The translations under genes were made by a program, and so were the position numbers. The notes under the pieces were generated by a model, which did not search any database, was not told where the DNA came from, and was given only the letters and a program-made list of their open reading frames with translations. Below, one piece after another: positions 7,486 through 21,814 of a stretch of DNA of 57,309 nucleotides (position 1 is its first letter; every line of letters starts with the position of its first letter). The stretch comes from Vulcanococcus limneticus LL (lineage in GTDB: Bacteria > Cyanobacteriota > Cyanobacteriia > PCC-6307 > Cyanobiaceae): assembly GCF_002252705.1 (NCBI RefSeq), contig NZ_NQLA01000016.1:1-57309 (forward strand), written 5' to 3'.

Positions 7486-8588
7486 GAGGCGGCACGGCGC
7501 TGGCGCATGGCCCGGGCCCGCTCGGCCAGGGAGGAAAAGGAAGGATCGCCCAGGATCGAACCCACCTGGCCCTGCACCACGGCGGTGTTGATCTTGATCT
7601 CCAGCTCCTTGATCGTGGCCCGCAACTCCGTCTCCCGCCGCGACACGGCCCCGGCCATGCGCTGGAAGGCCGCCAGCAGGGGCGCCACCCGGGGGTCCTC
7701 GCGCACATCGGCCGCCATGGACGCCACGAAGCGGTCGGCCTGGCTGAGCTCTCGATCGAGGCGTTGCTGGCTCAGCACCAGAGTCTGGTAGAGCTCCAGT
7801 TCCTGGTCCCGCAGGGCCTTCTTCTCCAGGCAGGCGCCGATGCGGGCCCGCAGCAGGGTGGCGTTGAAGGGCTTGGGCAGGTAGTCCTCGGCGCCGGCCT
7901 CAATGCAGCGCACCACGCTGGAGAGGTCGTCGAGGGCGCTGATCATGATCACCGGCAGATGGCGCAGCTCCTCGTCGGCCTTGAGCCGCAGCAGGGTGCC
8001 ATAGCCATCCAGGCGCGGCATCATCACGTCCAGCAACACCAGATCGAAGCGCTGCTGGCGCACCTTCTCCAGTACCTCCACGCCGTCGACGGCCGTGGTG
8101 ACGCTGTGGCCCTGGCGGACCAGGCGGCTGGCCAGCATGTCGCGGTTGAGCGGGTCGTCGTCCACCGCCAGGATGCGGCCGTGGCGGGGGGCCGGCTCGG
8201 ATGCCTGGGGCTGGGGATCGGGCGCGGCTGGGGCATCGGGCAGCTCGCCGGGCGGCTGCGATGGGGCCCCGGCCGCGGGGAGCTGGCGAGCGGGTGGGGC
8301 GGCTCCGGGAGCCGGCAGCGGAACCAGCTGCAGCCGGGTGCGGATCAGGCCCACCAGCGTGGCGGCCGCCTGCTGGATGTGGCGCAGATCGGCCACTGCG
8401 GCCGGGTGCTCCTCAGCAGCCTCCTCCTCGAGCAGTTCGCTGTAGCCGATGATCTGGTTGAGGGGCGTCAGCAGGTCATGGCGCAGGGAGGCGAGTTCCT
8501 GGGCGGGATCCGGGGCGCCAGGGGCCTCTGATCCTGGCGGCGGGCTCGCAGCGGGGGCGGCACCCGAAGGGGGGGGGACAGGATGCAT
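7482..8588 (-). CDS. Receiver protein with HisKA-like N-terminus and conserved tail
   Basis: 368 residues. Residues 32-85 resemble a histidine-kinase dimerisation/phosphoacceptor helix pair (LRHDLLTPLNQIIGYSELL, His37), but there is no ATP-binding HATPase domain. A Pro/Ala-rich linker (86-135) leads to a receiver domain (about 138-255) with acidic pocket DDD 143-145, phosphoacceptor Asp187 (LLDVMMP) and Lys239 (PKPF). A helical region follows, then a C-terminal tail (about 308-368; MAGAV, LEIKIN, VQGQVGSILGDPSF, RARAMRQRR) that closely matches the end of the HAMP protein at 3472-4902. It probably relays phosphate from the upstream hybrid kinase. It starts 3 bases after the response regulator stop and overlaps crtB by 4 bases. 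Confidence 0.85.
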   Translation of the reverse strand: MHPVPPPSGAAPAASPPPGSEAPGAPDPAQELASLRHDLLTPLNQIIGYSELLEEEAAEEHPAAVADLRHIQQAAATLVGLIRTRLQLVPLPAPGAAPPARQLPAAGAPSQPPGELPDAPAAPDPQPQASEPAPRHGRILAVDDDPLNRDMLASRLVRQGHSVTTAVDGVEVLEKVRQQRFDLVLLDVMMPRLDGYGTLLRLKADEELRHLPVIMISALDDLSSVVRCIEAGAEDYLPKPFNATLLRARIGACLEKKALRDQELELYQTLVLSQQRLDRELSQADRFVASMAADVREDPRVAPLLAAFQRMAGAVSRRETELRATIKELEIKINTAVVQGQVGSILGDPSFSSLAERARAMRQRRAAS

Positions 8589-8591
8589 CGC

Positions 8592-8978
8592 TCAGCTGTC
8601 CACCGCGATGCCGCAGCGCTGCAGCTGGGCCTGGATCTTCTCCAGCAACCGGGCCAGATCCACGGGCTTGGTGTCGTAGTCGTCGCAGCCGGCGGCCAGG
8701 CAGCGATCCCGGTCCTCCGCCATGGCATGGGCCGTCAGGCCGATCACCGGGATGGCGGCGGTGGTCGCATCGGCCTTGAGGCGCCGTGTGGCCTCCCAGC
8801 CATCGATCACCGGCAGGCTCATGTCCATCAGGATCAGGGCCGGGGCCTGGGCCTGGGCTGCCTCCAGCGACTCGGCTCCATCCACTGCCATCACCACCTC
8901 GAAGCCCTTGCGCGTCAGCCGCCGGGACAGCATGTCCCGATTCATCTCGTTGTCCTCGACGAGCAGGATGCGAACCAT
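8592..8978 (-). CDS. Single-domain response regulator (CheY-like)
   Basis: 128 residues, one receiver domain with no output domain. The acidic pair is at 8-9 (VEDN), the phosphoacceptor Asp at about 52 (LILMDMSLPV), the switch Thr in GLTAHAM and the conserved Lys in TKPVD. The wording MDMSLPVIDGWEATRRLK is typical of receivers that work with hybrid kinases. It lies 17 bases downstream of the hybrid kinase stop and 3 bases upstream of the next receiver gene, so it is almost certainly in the same transcript. It likely acts as a phosphate shuttle or protein-interaction switch. Confidence 0.92.
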   Translation of the reverse strand: MVRILLVEDNEMNRDMLSRRLTRKGFEVVMAVDGAESLEAAQAQAPALILMDMSLPVIDGWEATRRLKADATTAAIPVIGLTAHAMAEDRDRCLAAGCDDYDTKPVDLARLLEKIQAQLQRCGIAVDS

Positions 8979-8995
8979 CGCAGCGGCGGGAGCAG

Positions 8996-14478
<5,483 letters not shown>

Positions 14479-14480
<2 letters not shown>

Positions 14481-14519
14481 GCCCGCTTCGGCGGCTCAGG
14501 CCCCCGCCGAAGCGGGCTC
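14479..14519. terminator. Perfect 16-base inverted repeat, bidirectional terminator candidate
   Basis: Bases 14479-14494 (gagcccgcttcggcgg) are exactly complementary to 14504-14519 with a 9-base loop. The hairpin sits between two convergent genes. Its left arm starts within the stop codon of the DUF3172 gene, and its right arm lies inside the last codons of rbcR. There is no T-run on either side, so if it ends transcription it does so by structure alone; it may also protect both 3' ends. Confidence 0.65.
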
Positions 14520-15500
14520 GCCGCCCGAGGAGCCTGACCCCGCTGCGGCCTGCTGCAACGGCCGCCGCAGCGGGCTGTCCGGGCTGGCAAACACGGGCAG
14601 GATCTCGCGGCGGAAGGCATCGGCGGCCCGGGAGCAGTAGCGAGCCGGGTGGGTGATCAGCTTGAGCTGGCGCCGCACCGAGAGATCCGCCAGGGCCGGG
14701 CGGTGCAGGCTCCCGGCCGCCAGTTCCCGCTCGATCGATACCACCGGCAGGAAGGCTGCCCCCAGCCCGCTCTGCACCGCATTCTTGATCGCCTCGAAGG
14801 AGTTGAGCTCCATCTCGATCTTGAGCCGACCCACGTCCAGCCCCGAGCGGGCCAGCAGCTGGTCCACCATCTTGCGGGTGGTGGACTGGGCATCGAGGCA
14901 GACGAAGCCCAGCCTGTAGAGATCGTCCTTGCTGAGCTCCGGCAGTCGGGCCAAGGGGTGCTTCACCGGCAGCACCAGGGCCAGCTCGTCGCTGGCATAG
15001 GGCACCACCTGCAGCAGCTCATTCAGATCGGCCGGCAACTCGCCGCCGATAATCGCCAGGTCAACCTGGCCGTTGGCCACGCTCCAGCCGGTGCGGCGGG
15101 TGCTGTGCACCTGCAGCTGCACCGCCACATCCGGATACTTCTGGCGGAACAGGCCGATCATGCGCGGCATCAAGTAGGTGCCGGTGGTCTGGCTGGCGCC
15201 CACGATCAGGGAGCCGCCGCGCAGGTTGTGCAGATCCTCCAGGGCCCGGCAGGCCTCCTGGCACTGGCTGAGGATCCGGTCGCAGTAGCTGAGCAGCAGG
15301 TGGCCGGCCTCGGTGAGCTGGGCCTTGCGGCCACCCCGGTCGAACAGCGACACACTCAACTGCTTCTCCAGGTTCTGGATCTGCAGGCTCACCGCCGGCT
15401 GGGTGACGTAGAGGCTGTCGGCGGCTTTCTTGAAGCTGCCCTCGCTGGCAATGGCCCGCAGGATGCGCAGCTGGTCGAGGGTGAACGGCAGATCGGCCAT
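14496..15500 (-). CDS. rbcR: LysR-family regulator RbcR
   Basis: 334 residues. Residues 1-65 form the winged helix-turn-helix ([43 protein letters not shown], quoted here only as a range: 6-48). The effector domain contains [20 protein letters not shown] and [11 protein letters not shown]. The sequence closely follows RbcR/Ycf30, the activator of RuBisCO and carbon-fixation genes in cyanobacteria and red-lineage plastids, rather than CmpR or NdhR. The C-terminal 20 residues (Ala/Gly/Ser-rich) are encoded by the terminator hairpin region and are probably not functional. It is divergent from the NnrU/ndhF/ndhD run. Confidence 0.9.
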   Translation of the reverse strand: MADLPFTLDQLRILRAIASEGSFKKAADSLYVTQPAVSLQIQNLEKQLSVSLFDRGGRKAQLTEAGHLLLSYCDRILSQCQEACRALEDLHNLRGGSLIVGASQTTGTYLMPRMIGLFRQKYPDVAVQLQVHSTRRTGWSVANGQVDLAIIGGELPADLNELLQVVPYASDELALVLPVKHPLARLPELSKDDLYRLGFVCLDAQSTTRKMVDQLLARSGLDVGRLKIEMELNSFEAIKNAVQSGLGAAFLPVVSIERELAAGSLHRPALADLSVRRQLKLITHPARYCSRAADAFRREILPVFASPDSPLRRPLQQAAAGSGSSGGEPASAGA

Positions 15501-15544
15501 GGATCCCGTCGGGGCAGCACCGTCTGGAAATTGGAACTGTAGGC

Positions 15545-16324
15545 ATGGATGCCGTGTCGCCAGAATCGCGGCCTCCGCATCCCGTCATGGCCGACCCGCA
15601 CCTGCACCACAGCAGCCTGGTGATGCTGGGCCTGCTGCTGGCCTTCGCCCTGGTGCACAGCGGCGGCGCCTCGCTGCGGGCCTGGGGGGCCGAGCGCATC
15701 GGCGAGCGGGCCTGGCGGCTGCTGTTCGCCGGCGTCAGCATCCCGTCGGCCGTGGTGGTGATCGGCTACTTCCTGGCCCACCGCTACGACGGGATCCGCC
15801 TCTGGAACCTGCAGGACCAACCCTGGATCATCCCGGTGGTCTGGACCGGCACGGCCATCAGCTTCCTGTTCCTCTATCCGGCCACCTACAACCTGCTGGA
15901 GATTCCGGCGCTGCTCAAGCCCCAGGTGCGGCTCTACGCCACCGGCATCATCCGGGTGAGCCGCCACCCCCAGGCCGTCGGCCAGATCCTCTGGTGTGCC
16001 ACCCACCTGCTCTGGATCGGCAGCAGCTTCATGGTGGCGGCCTGCATCGGCCTGATCGGCCACCACCTGTTCGCGGTGTGGAACGGCGACCGGCGCCTGC
16101 GCAACCGCTTCGGGGCGGCCTTCGAGGAGCTGAAGGCCAGCACCTCGGTGATCCCCTTCCTGGCAGTGCTGGACGGGCGGCAGCAGCTGGTGCTCTCGGA
16201 ATTCCTGCGGCCGGCCCAGCTGGGCATCGCCATCGCCGTTGCCGTGTTCTGGTGGGCGCACCGCTTCATCGGCCTCGGGGCCACGACCTTTGCGCGCACC
16301 GGCCTGGCCCACTGGCTGGGCTGA
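15545..16324 (+). CDS. NnrU-family membrane protein, candidate 15-cis-zeta-carotene isomerase
   Basis: 259 residues from ATG 15545; ATG 15587 (MADPHLHH) is an equally likely start. About six membrane segments are seen, with conserved histidines in [23 protein letters not shown] and [10 protein letters not shown]. The family is NnrU-like; the plant and algal heme-dependent enzyme Z-ISO, which isomerises the zeta-carotene made by phytoene desaturase, belongs to it. Given crtP and crtB a few kb away, a Z-ISO role is attractive, but the older NnrU annotation (nitrogen-oxide metabolism) cannot be excluded from sequence. It lies divergent from rbcR and 96 bases upstream of ndhF. Confidence 0.85.
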   Translation: MDAVSPESRPPHPVMADPHLHHSSLVMLGLLLAFALVHSGGASLRAWGAERIGERAWRLLFAGVSIPSAVVVIGYFLAHRYDGIRLWNLQDQPWIIPVVWTGTAISFLFLYPATYNLLEIPALLKPQVRLYATGIIRVSRHPQAVGQILWCATHLLWIGSSFMVAACIGLIGHHLFAVWNGDRRLRNRFGAAFEELKASTSVIPFLAVLDGRQQLVLSEFLRPAQLGIAIAVAVFWWAHRFIGLGATTFARTGLAHWLG

Positions 16325-16420
16325 GGACGCGCCAGGGCAGGGCGCGCGTCACAAGCCCGCCACAGGAGCTGGGGCGCCCCAAAGGGCTGCCTACACTCCG
16401 GGGGACTGCCTCCCTCCCGG

Positions 16421-18439
16421 ATGCCCCCAGCCGCCGAACTCGCCTGGTTGATTCCGGTCCTGCCCCTGGCGGGGGCCTGCCTCGTTGGACTGGGGCTGAT
16501 CAGCTTCAACCGCACCATCAACCGCCTGCGCAAGCCGGTGGCCCTCTTGCTGATCACGTGCGTCGGTGCCGCGGCGGTCCTCAGCTACGCCGTGCTGGCG
16601 GAACAGCTGGCGGGGGCCGGCCCCACGGAGGTGCTGTTCAACTGGGCCAGCGCTGGCAGCTTCAACCTGCAGATGGGCTTCCGCGTCGATGCCCTCGGCG
16701 CGGTGATGCTCTCGCTCGTGACCACTATCGCCGTGCTGGTGATGGTGTATTCCGATGGCTACATGGCCCACGACAAGGGCTATGTGCGCTTTTTCACCTA
16801 CCTGGCCCTGTTCAGCAGCTCGATGCTGGGGCTGGTGATCAGCCCGAACCTGCTCGAGATCTACGTGTTCTGGGAGCTGGTGGGCATGTGCTCCTACCTG
16901 CTGGTGGGCTTCTGGTACGACCGCGACGGCGCCGCCAACGCGGCCCAGAAGGCCTTCGTGGTGAACCGGGTGGGCGACTTCGGCCTGCTGCTGGGGATCC
17001 TGGGCCTGTTCTGGGCCACCGGCAGTTTCGGCTTTGAGGAGATCGGCGCCCGGCTGAGTGAGGCCGTGGCCGACGGCAGCCTCAGCAACGGCGCGGCGGT
17101 GCTGCTCTGCCTGCTGGTGTTCATGGGCCCGATGGCCAAATCGGCCCAGTTCCCGCTGCACGTGTGGCTGCCTGACGCCATGGAGGGCCCCACGCCGATC
17201 TCGGCCCTGATCCACGCCGCCACGATGGTGGCCGCCGGCGTGTTCCTGGTGGCCCGGCTTCAGCCGGTCTACGTGCCCTTCCCCGAGGTGCAGACGGTGA
17301 TCGCCGTGGTGGGCACGATCACCCTGGTGCTGGGCGCCTCGATCGCCCTCACCCAGCAGGACCTCAAAAAGGGCCTGGCTTACAGCACCGTGAGCCAGCT
17401 CGGCTACATGATGCTGGCCATGGGCTGCGGGGCCCCGGTGGCCGGGATGTTCCACCTGGTGACCCACGCCTTCTTCAAGGCAATGCTGTTCCTGGGCTCG
17501 GGCTCGGTGATCCACGCCATGGAGGAGGTGGTGGGCCATGAGCCCGTGCTCGCCCAGGACATGCGCCTGATGGGCGGCCTGCGCCGCTACATGCCCGTGA
17601 CCGCCACCACCTTCTTCATCGGCTGCGTGGCGATCAGCGGCATCCCACCCCTGGCCGGCTTCTGGAGCAAGGACGAGATCCTCGGCGTGGCCTTCGGCCA
17701 CTTCCCGCTGCTCTGGGCCGCCGGCTTTGCCACCGCGGGCCTCACGGCCTTCTACATGTTCCGCCTCTACTTCCTCACCTTCGAGGGCAGCTTCCGCGGC
17801 ACCGACAAGGCCGTCCAGGCCCAGCTGCTGGCCGCCGCCGGCAAGGGCAGCAGCTCGGGCGAGCACGGCGACGACCACGGCCACGCCCACGCCGAGCACC
17901 CCCACGAGTCGGGCTGGCAGATGGCCGCACCCCTGGTGGTGCTGGCCGTGCCCTCGGTGCTGATCGGCCTGCTGGGCACCCCCTGGAACAGCCGCTTCGC
18001 CGCCCTGCTCGATCCCCGTGAGGCCGCCGAGGCGGCCGAGCACTTCAGCTGGGGCGAATTCCTGCCCCTGGCTGGCGCCTCGGTGGGAATCTCGCTGCTA
18101 GGAATCAGCGTGGCCGTGCTGGCCTACGCCCTGCACAAGCTGGATCTCTCCACGGCCGTGGCAGCCCGCTTCCCGGCCGTGAACGCCTTCCTGGCCAACA
18201 AGTGGTATTTGGATGCCATCAACGACAAGCTCTTCGTGCAGGGAAGCCGCAAGCTGGCCCGCCAGGTGCTGGAGGTGGATTCCAAGGTGGTGGACGGCGT
18301 GGTGAACCTCACCGGCCTGGTGACCCTGGGCAGCGGCGAGGGTCTCAAGTACTTCGAGACCGGCCGGGCCCAGTTCTATGCCTTGATCGTGTTCGGAGGC
18401 GTGATCGCCCTGGTGGTGCTGTTCGGCGTGCTGGGCTGA
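16421..18439 (+). CDS. ndhF: NDH-1 subunit 5 (NdhF)
   Basis: 672 residues with about 16 membrane segments; a proton-pumping antiporter-like subunit of the NDH-1 complex in the thylakoid membrane. Diagnostic stretches include YVFWELVGMCSYLLVGFWY, HVWLPDAMEGPTPISALIHAATMV (only partly quoted; near residues 245-270) and GCVAISGIPPLAGFWSKDEIL. A His-rich cytoplasmic loop (GEHGDDHGHAHAEHPHESG) lies near residues 480-500 and is common in cyanobacterial NdhF1. The type is the respiratory/cyclic-flow form (NdhF1), judged by the partner ndhD just downstream. Starts at ATG 16421. Confidence 0.96.
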   Translation: MPPAAELAWLIPVLPLAGACLVGLGLISFNRTINRLRKPVALLLITCVGAAAVLSYAVLAEQLAGAGPTEVLFNWASAGSFNLQMGFRVDALGAVMLSLVTTIAVLVMVYSDGYMAHDKGYVRFFTYLALFSSSMLGLVISPNLLEIYVFWELVGMCSYLLVGFWYDRDGAANAAQKAFVVNRVGDFGLLLGILGLFWATGSFGFEEIGARLSEAVADGSLSNGAAVLLCLLVFMGPMAKSAQFPLHVWLPDAMEGPTPISALIHAATMVAAGVFLVARLQPVYVPFPEVQTVIAVVGTITLVLGASIALTQQDLKKGLAYSTVSQLGYMMLAMGCGAPVAGMFHLVTHAFFKAMLFLGSGSVIHAMEEVVGHEPVLAQDMRLMGGLRRYMPVTATTFFIGCVAISGIPPLAGFWSKDEILGVAFGHFPLLWAAGFATAGLTAFYMFRLYFLTFEGSFRGTDKAVQAQLLAAAGKGSSSGEHGDDHGHAHAEHPHESGWQMAAPLVVLAVPSVLIGLLGTPWNSRFAALLDPREAAEAAEHFSWGEFLPLAGASVGISLLGISVAVLAYALHKLDLSTAVAARFPAVNAFLANKWYLDAINDKLFVQGSRKLARQVLEVDSKVVDGVVNLTGLVTLGSGEGLKYFETGRAQFYALIVFGGVIALVVLFGVLG

Positions 18440-18527
18440 GCCACAACGCTCTGTGTGACATCGACCACCGGCCCAGTTCCAGGCGGGCCGGCATTTCTAC
18501 ACTCCGCCCAGACCATCGGGCCTGTCT

Positions 18528-20240
18528 GTGTTCTTCGACTTCGCGGTGTTCCCGGCGGTGGCGTGCCTGGCCGCTGCAAGCGCCGCTCCGGGAGCCGCCC
18601 CTTCCTCGGCTGCGGATTTCCCGTGGCTGAGCGCCTCGATCCTGTTCCCGATCGCCGCCGCCCTGCTAATCCCCTTCGTGCCCGACAAGGGCGACGGCAA
18701 GCAGGTGCGCTGGTTCGCCCTGGGGGTGTCGCTCATCACCTTCCTGATCACGGTGGGCGCCTACCTCAACGGCTACGACCCGAGCGTCGAGGGGCTGCAG
18801 CTCGTGGAACGCGTGCAGTGGTTGCCCAACCTCGGCCTGGCCTGGTCGGTGGGGGCCGATGGCCTGTCGATGCCGCTGATCCTGCTCACGAGCTTCATCA
18901 CAGCCCTGGCGGCCCTGGCGGCCTGGCCCGTGAGCTTCAAACCGCGGCTCTTCTATTTCCTGCTGCTGGCGATGGATGGCGGCCAGATCGCCGTGTTCGC
19001 GGTGCAGGACATGCTGCTGTTCTTCCTGGCCTGGGAGCTGGAGCTGCTGCCGGTGTACTTGCTGCTGGCCATCTGGGGGGCCAAGAAGCGCCAGTACGCC
19101 GCCACCAAATTCATCCTCTACACAGCCGGCGGCTCGGTGTTCATCCTGCTGGCGGCCCTGGCGATGGCCTTCTACGGCGGCGGCACCCCGAACTTCGAGT
19201 TCACGGCCCTGATGGCCAAGGAGTTCCCGCTCAAATTCCAGCTGCTGGCCTACGCCGGCCTGTTGATCGCCTTCGGGGTGAAGCTTCCGATCGTGCCGCT
19301 GCACACCTGGCTGCCGGACGCCCACGGCGAGGCCACCGCGCCGGTGCACATGCTGCTGGCGGGCATCCTGCTCAAGATGGGTGGCTACGCCCTGCTGCGC
19401 TTCAACGTGCAGCTGCTGCCCGAGGCCCACGCCCAGTTCGCACCGCTGCTGGTGGTGCTCGGGGTGGTGAACATCATCTACGCCGCACTCACCTCCTTCG
19501 CCCAGCGGAACCTGAAGCGCAAGATCGCCTACAGCTCGATCAGCCATATGGGCTTCGTTCTGATCGGCATCGGCAGCTTCAGCGCCCTGGGCACCAGCGG
19601 GGCGATGCTGCAGATGGTGAGCCACGGCTTGATCGGCGCCAGCCTGTTCTTCCTGGTGGGTGCCACCTACGACCGCACCCACACCCTGCAGCTCGATGAG
19701 ATGGGCGGTGTGGGGCAGAAGATGCGCAAGATGTTCGCCCTCTGGACCATCTGCTCGCTGGCATCGCTGGCCCTGCCGGGCATGAGCGGCTTCGTGAGCG
19801 AGCTGATGGTGTTCGTGGGCTTCGCCACCAGCGAGGCCTATGCCCTCAGCTTCCGCATCGTGATGGCCGTGCTGGCGGCAGTCGGGGTGATCCTCACGCC
19901 GATCTACCTGCTCTCGATGCTGCGGGAGATCTTCTTTGGCAAGGAGAACGCCGAGCTGGCCGCCCACACCCACCTGGTGGATGCCGAACCCCGCGAGATC
20001 TACGTGATCAGCTGCCTGCTGGTGCCGATCATCGGCATCGGCCTCTACCCGCGCCTTGTGACCGACAGCTACCGCGCCTCGATCGAAGCCCTGGTGCAGC
20101 GGGAACTGACGGCCCTGGACCGGCCCGTGGGCAGCCCACCCGGAGGCCTGATCCGCCGCTCCCCGCTGGGCGAGCTGCTGCCACCCGCGCTGCTGCAGGC
20201 CCCCTCCCTCCTGCCAGCACCAGTCCCGGCCCTGGGCTGA
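18528..20240 (+). CDS. ndhD: NDH-1 subunit 4 (NdhD)
   Basis: 570 residues from GTG 18528, 88 bases after ndhF. Multi-pass antiporter-like subunit. Typical stretches are [44 protein letters not shown] (partly quoted; near residues 263-287) and [14 protein letters not shown]. It pairs with NdhF in the distal membrane arm for proton pumping. The N-terminal 20 residues are unusual (Ala/Pro/Ser-rich) and the exact start is uncertain. The last 40 residues after DRPVGSP are a variable, probably cytoplasmic tail. Confidence 0.96.
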   Translation: MFFDFAVFPAVACLAAASAAPGAAPSSAADFPWLSASILFPIAAALLIPFVPDKGDGKQVRWFALGVSLITFLITVGAYLNGYDPSVEGLQLVERVQWLPNLGLAWSVGADGLSMPLILLTSFITALAALAAWPVSFKPRLFYFLLLAMDGGQIAVFAVQDMLLFFLAWELELLPVYLLLAIWGAKKRQYAATKFILYTAGGSVFILLAALAMAFYGGGTPNFEFTALMAKEFPLKFQLLAYAGLLIAFGVKLPIVPLHTWLPDAHGEATAPVHMLLAGILLKMGGYALLRFNVQLLPEAHAQFAPLLVVLGVVNIIYAALTSFAQRNLKRKIAYSSISHMGFVLIGIGSFSALGTSGAMLQMVSHGLIGASLFFLVGATYDRTHTLQLDEMGGVGQKMRKMFALWTICSLASLALPGMSGFVSELMVFVGFATSEAYALSFRIVMAVLAAVGVILTPIYLLSMLREIFFGKENAELAAHTHLVDAEPREIYVISCLLVPIIGIGLYPRLVTDSYRASIEALVQRELTALDRPVGSPPGGLIRRSPLGELLPPALLQAPSLLPAPVPALG

Positions 20241-20377
20241 CACCCGGGGTGAACCGGCGCCCCGATCGCGAGGGGCCCAGACCCGGTCCTCCAAGGCGGC
20301 GCTTGCGCAACTGGGAACAGCTCCGTACGCTCTCCACTCAGACCGACCTTGCGGCCCCTACCCTTCCCTGAACGGCG

Positions 20378-20743
20378 ATGCGACAGCTGAATTTTCTGCT
20401 GATCTTCAGCTTCAGCCTTGCGATGGTGATGTTCACCCTGGAGAACACCGCCGCCACCACGGTGAAGTTTTTGCCGGGCGTGTCCACCACCCTGCCGCTG
20501 GCCGTGGTGCTCTTGCTGGTGGGCGGCATCGGCGCCACGGCTGCCTGGGTGTTCGCCGTCTGGGCCGGGGTGGTGAAGCAGGTGGAGAGCCTCAACAACC
20601 CCAGCGAGGTGGAGGCCCAGCAGGTTCGTATCCGCGAGCTCGAGGAGGACGTGCAGCGCTACCGGGCCGCCGTGGATGCCCAACTGGGCCTGCTGCCACC
20701 CGCCGGCGAGAGCTCGGCCCCCCAGACCAGCGGCAACGGATGA
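20378..20743 (+). CDS. LapA-domain (DUF1049) membrane protein
   Basis: 121 residues. Two membrane segments (about 5-25 and 40-62) are separated by a short loop with TLENTAATTVKFLPG, and are followed by a helical, probably coiled-coil segment (residues 72-103, VEAQQVRIRELEEDVQRY). This is the lipopolysaccharide assembly protein A-like architecture found in many Gram-negative bacteria and cyanobacteria. Its role here is unknown; in E. coli LapA acts with LapB in LPS control. It is followed by scpA after 140 bases. Confidence 0.82.
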   Translation: MRQLNFLLIFSFSLAMVMFTLENTAATTVKFLPGVSTTLPLAVVLLLVGGIGATAAWVFAVWAGVVKQVESLNNPSEVEAQQVRIRELEEDVQRYRAAVDAQLGLLPPAGESSAPQTSGNG

Positions 20744-20883
20744 CGGGATGTCGGGATGACCGCGGAGCGAAACACCGCTGTGCGAGTGTTCGCCAAGCAT
20801 CCCCACTGATCACCCCGCTGGCGCCTTGGGGGCTGGTCTGGGCCGGCTGAAGCCGGTAAGTTGCAAGAAGTCTGCGGAATCCC

Positions 20884-21759
20884 GTGTCGGAAGGGGGCGC
20901 CAGGCTGGCTATCCGCCTGCTGCAGGATGCGGCCCTGCGTGGAGATCTGGATCCCTGGGACGTGGATGTGATCGCCGTGGTGGACGGCTTCCTCGACCAG
21001 CTGCGCCAGCGCATCAGCCTGCCCCGGCTGGTGGTGCACAACGGGGCGGGCGGCGGCGGCAGCTTCGAGCAGGACCTGGCCGAAACCAGCGAGGCCTTCC
21101 TGGCCGCCTCGGTGCTCGTGAGCCTCAAGGCCGAGGTACTTGAGGCCCGCACCTTTCCCCCGGAAGCAGCCTTTGAGGAGGAGTCCGGCGAACTGGAGCC
21201 CGCGTGGGCCGGCGGGGAGGTGATCGAGCTGCCCAGCCGGCCCGAGCGACACCTGCGCCGTCGGCTGGTGGCCCCGCCGCCCCTGCAGCGCCCGGTGACC
21301 CTTGGGGAACTGATCCGCCAATTGGAGGAGATCGCGGAGCGGCTGGATCAGGAGGAGGCCCGGCCCCGCCAGCGCCAGCGCAGCCGGCGCTTCAGCGACC
21401 GGGCCGTGATCGAGCAGGTGGTGGCCCTGGCCCACCGCGAGAAGCTGCCCGAGACCACCGCCGCCCTGGGCCGCTACCTGCTCCAGCACCCCGACAGCCT
21501 CGACTGGCTGGGCTTCGACGCCCTGGTGGAGGGCTGGTCGGAGGTGGCCCCGGCGGACCTGGACTGTGATCGCGTGGGGGTGTTCTGGGCCCTGCTGTTC
21601 CTCAGTTCCCAGGGCAAGGTGGCCCTGGAGCAGAGCGGCGGGCTTTACGGGCCGCTGCGCCTCAGGCGGCTGGCCGAGGCGGACGAGGGCCCCTCGCCGC
21701 CCTTGGCTGCGGCCACAGGGCCAGCTCCGGGGCCGGCTCGGCCGGCGCTGGTGGCCTAG
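20884..21759 (+). CDS. scpA: Segregation and condensation protein ScpA
   Basis: 291 residues from GTG 20884. The N-terminal region (ARLAIRLLQDAALRGDLDPWDVDV) and the block ETSEAFLAASVLVSLKAEVL are the kleisin signature that binds SMC. The C-terminal winged-helix (ALLFLSSQGKVALEQ, about residues 235-255) docks on the SMC head. Like other picocyanobacterial ScpA it is longer than the Bacillus protein because of a Gly- and Arg-rich middle. ScpB and SMC are not in this window. The last 25 residues are Pro/Ala-rich and probably disordered. Confidence 0.9.
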   Translation: MSEGGARLAIRLLQDAALRGDLDPWDVDVIAVVDGFLDQLRQRISLPRLVVHNGAGGGGSFEQDLAETSEAFLAASVLVSLKAEVLEARTFPPEAAFEEESGELEPAWAGGEVIELPSRPERHLRRRLVAPPPLQRPVTLGELIRQLEEIAERLDQEEARPRQRQRSRRFSDRAVIEQVVALAHREKLPETTAALGRYLLQHPDSLDWLGFDALVEGWSEVAPADLDCDRVGVFWALLFLSSQGKVALEQSGGLYGPLRLRRLAEADEGPSPPLAAATGPAPGPARPALVA

Positions 21760-21814
21760 AGCGGTTGACTAGGGTTGCCCTATCCAGACCCTCTCACCAC
21801 GGAAGACAGCGCCG

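Noticed and set aside
16391-18043. 550-codon frame opposite ndhF
   Set aside because: His/Gln/Gly-rich mirror of a certain NDH-1 gene; no domain.
18666-20294. 542-codon frame opposite ndhD
   Set aside because: Mirror frame of ndhD, with composition biased to His/Gln/Gly.
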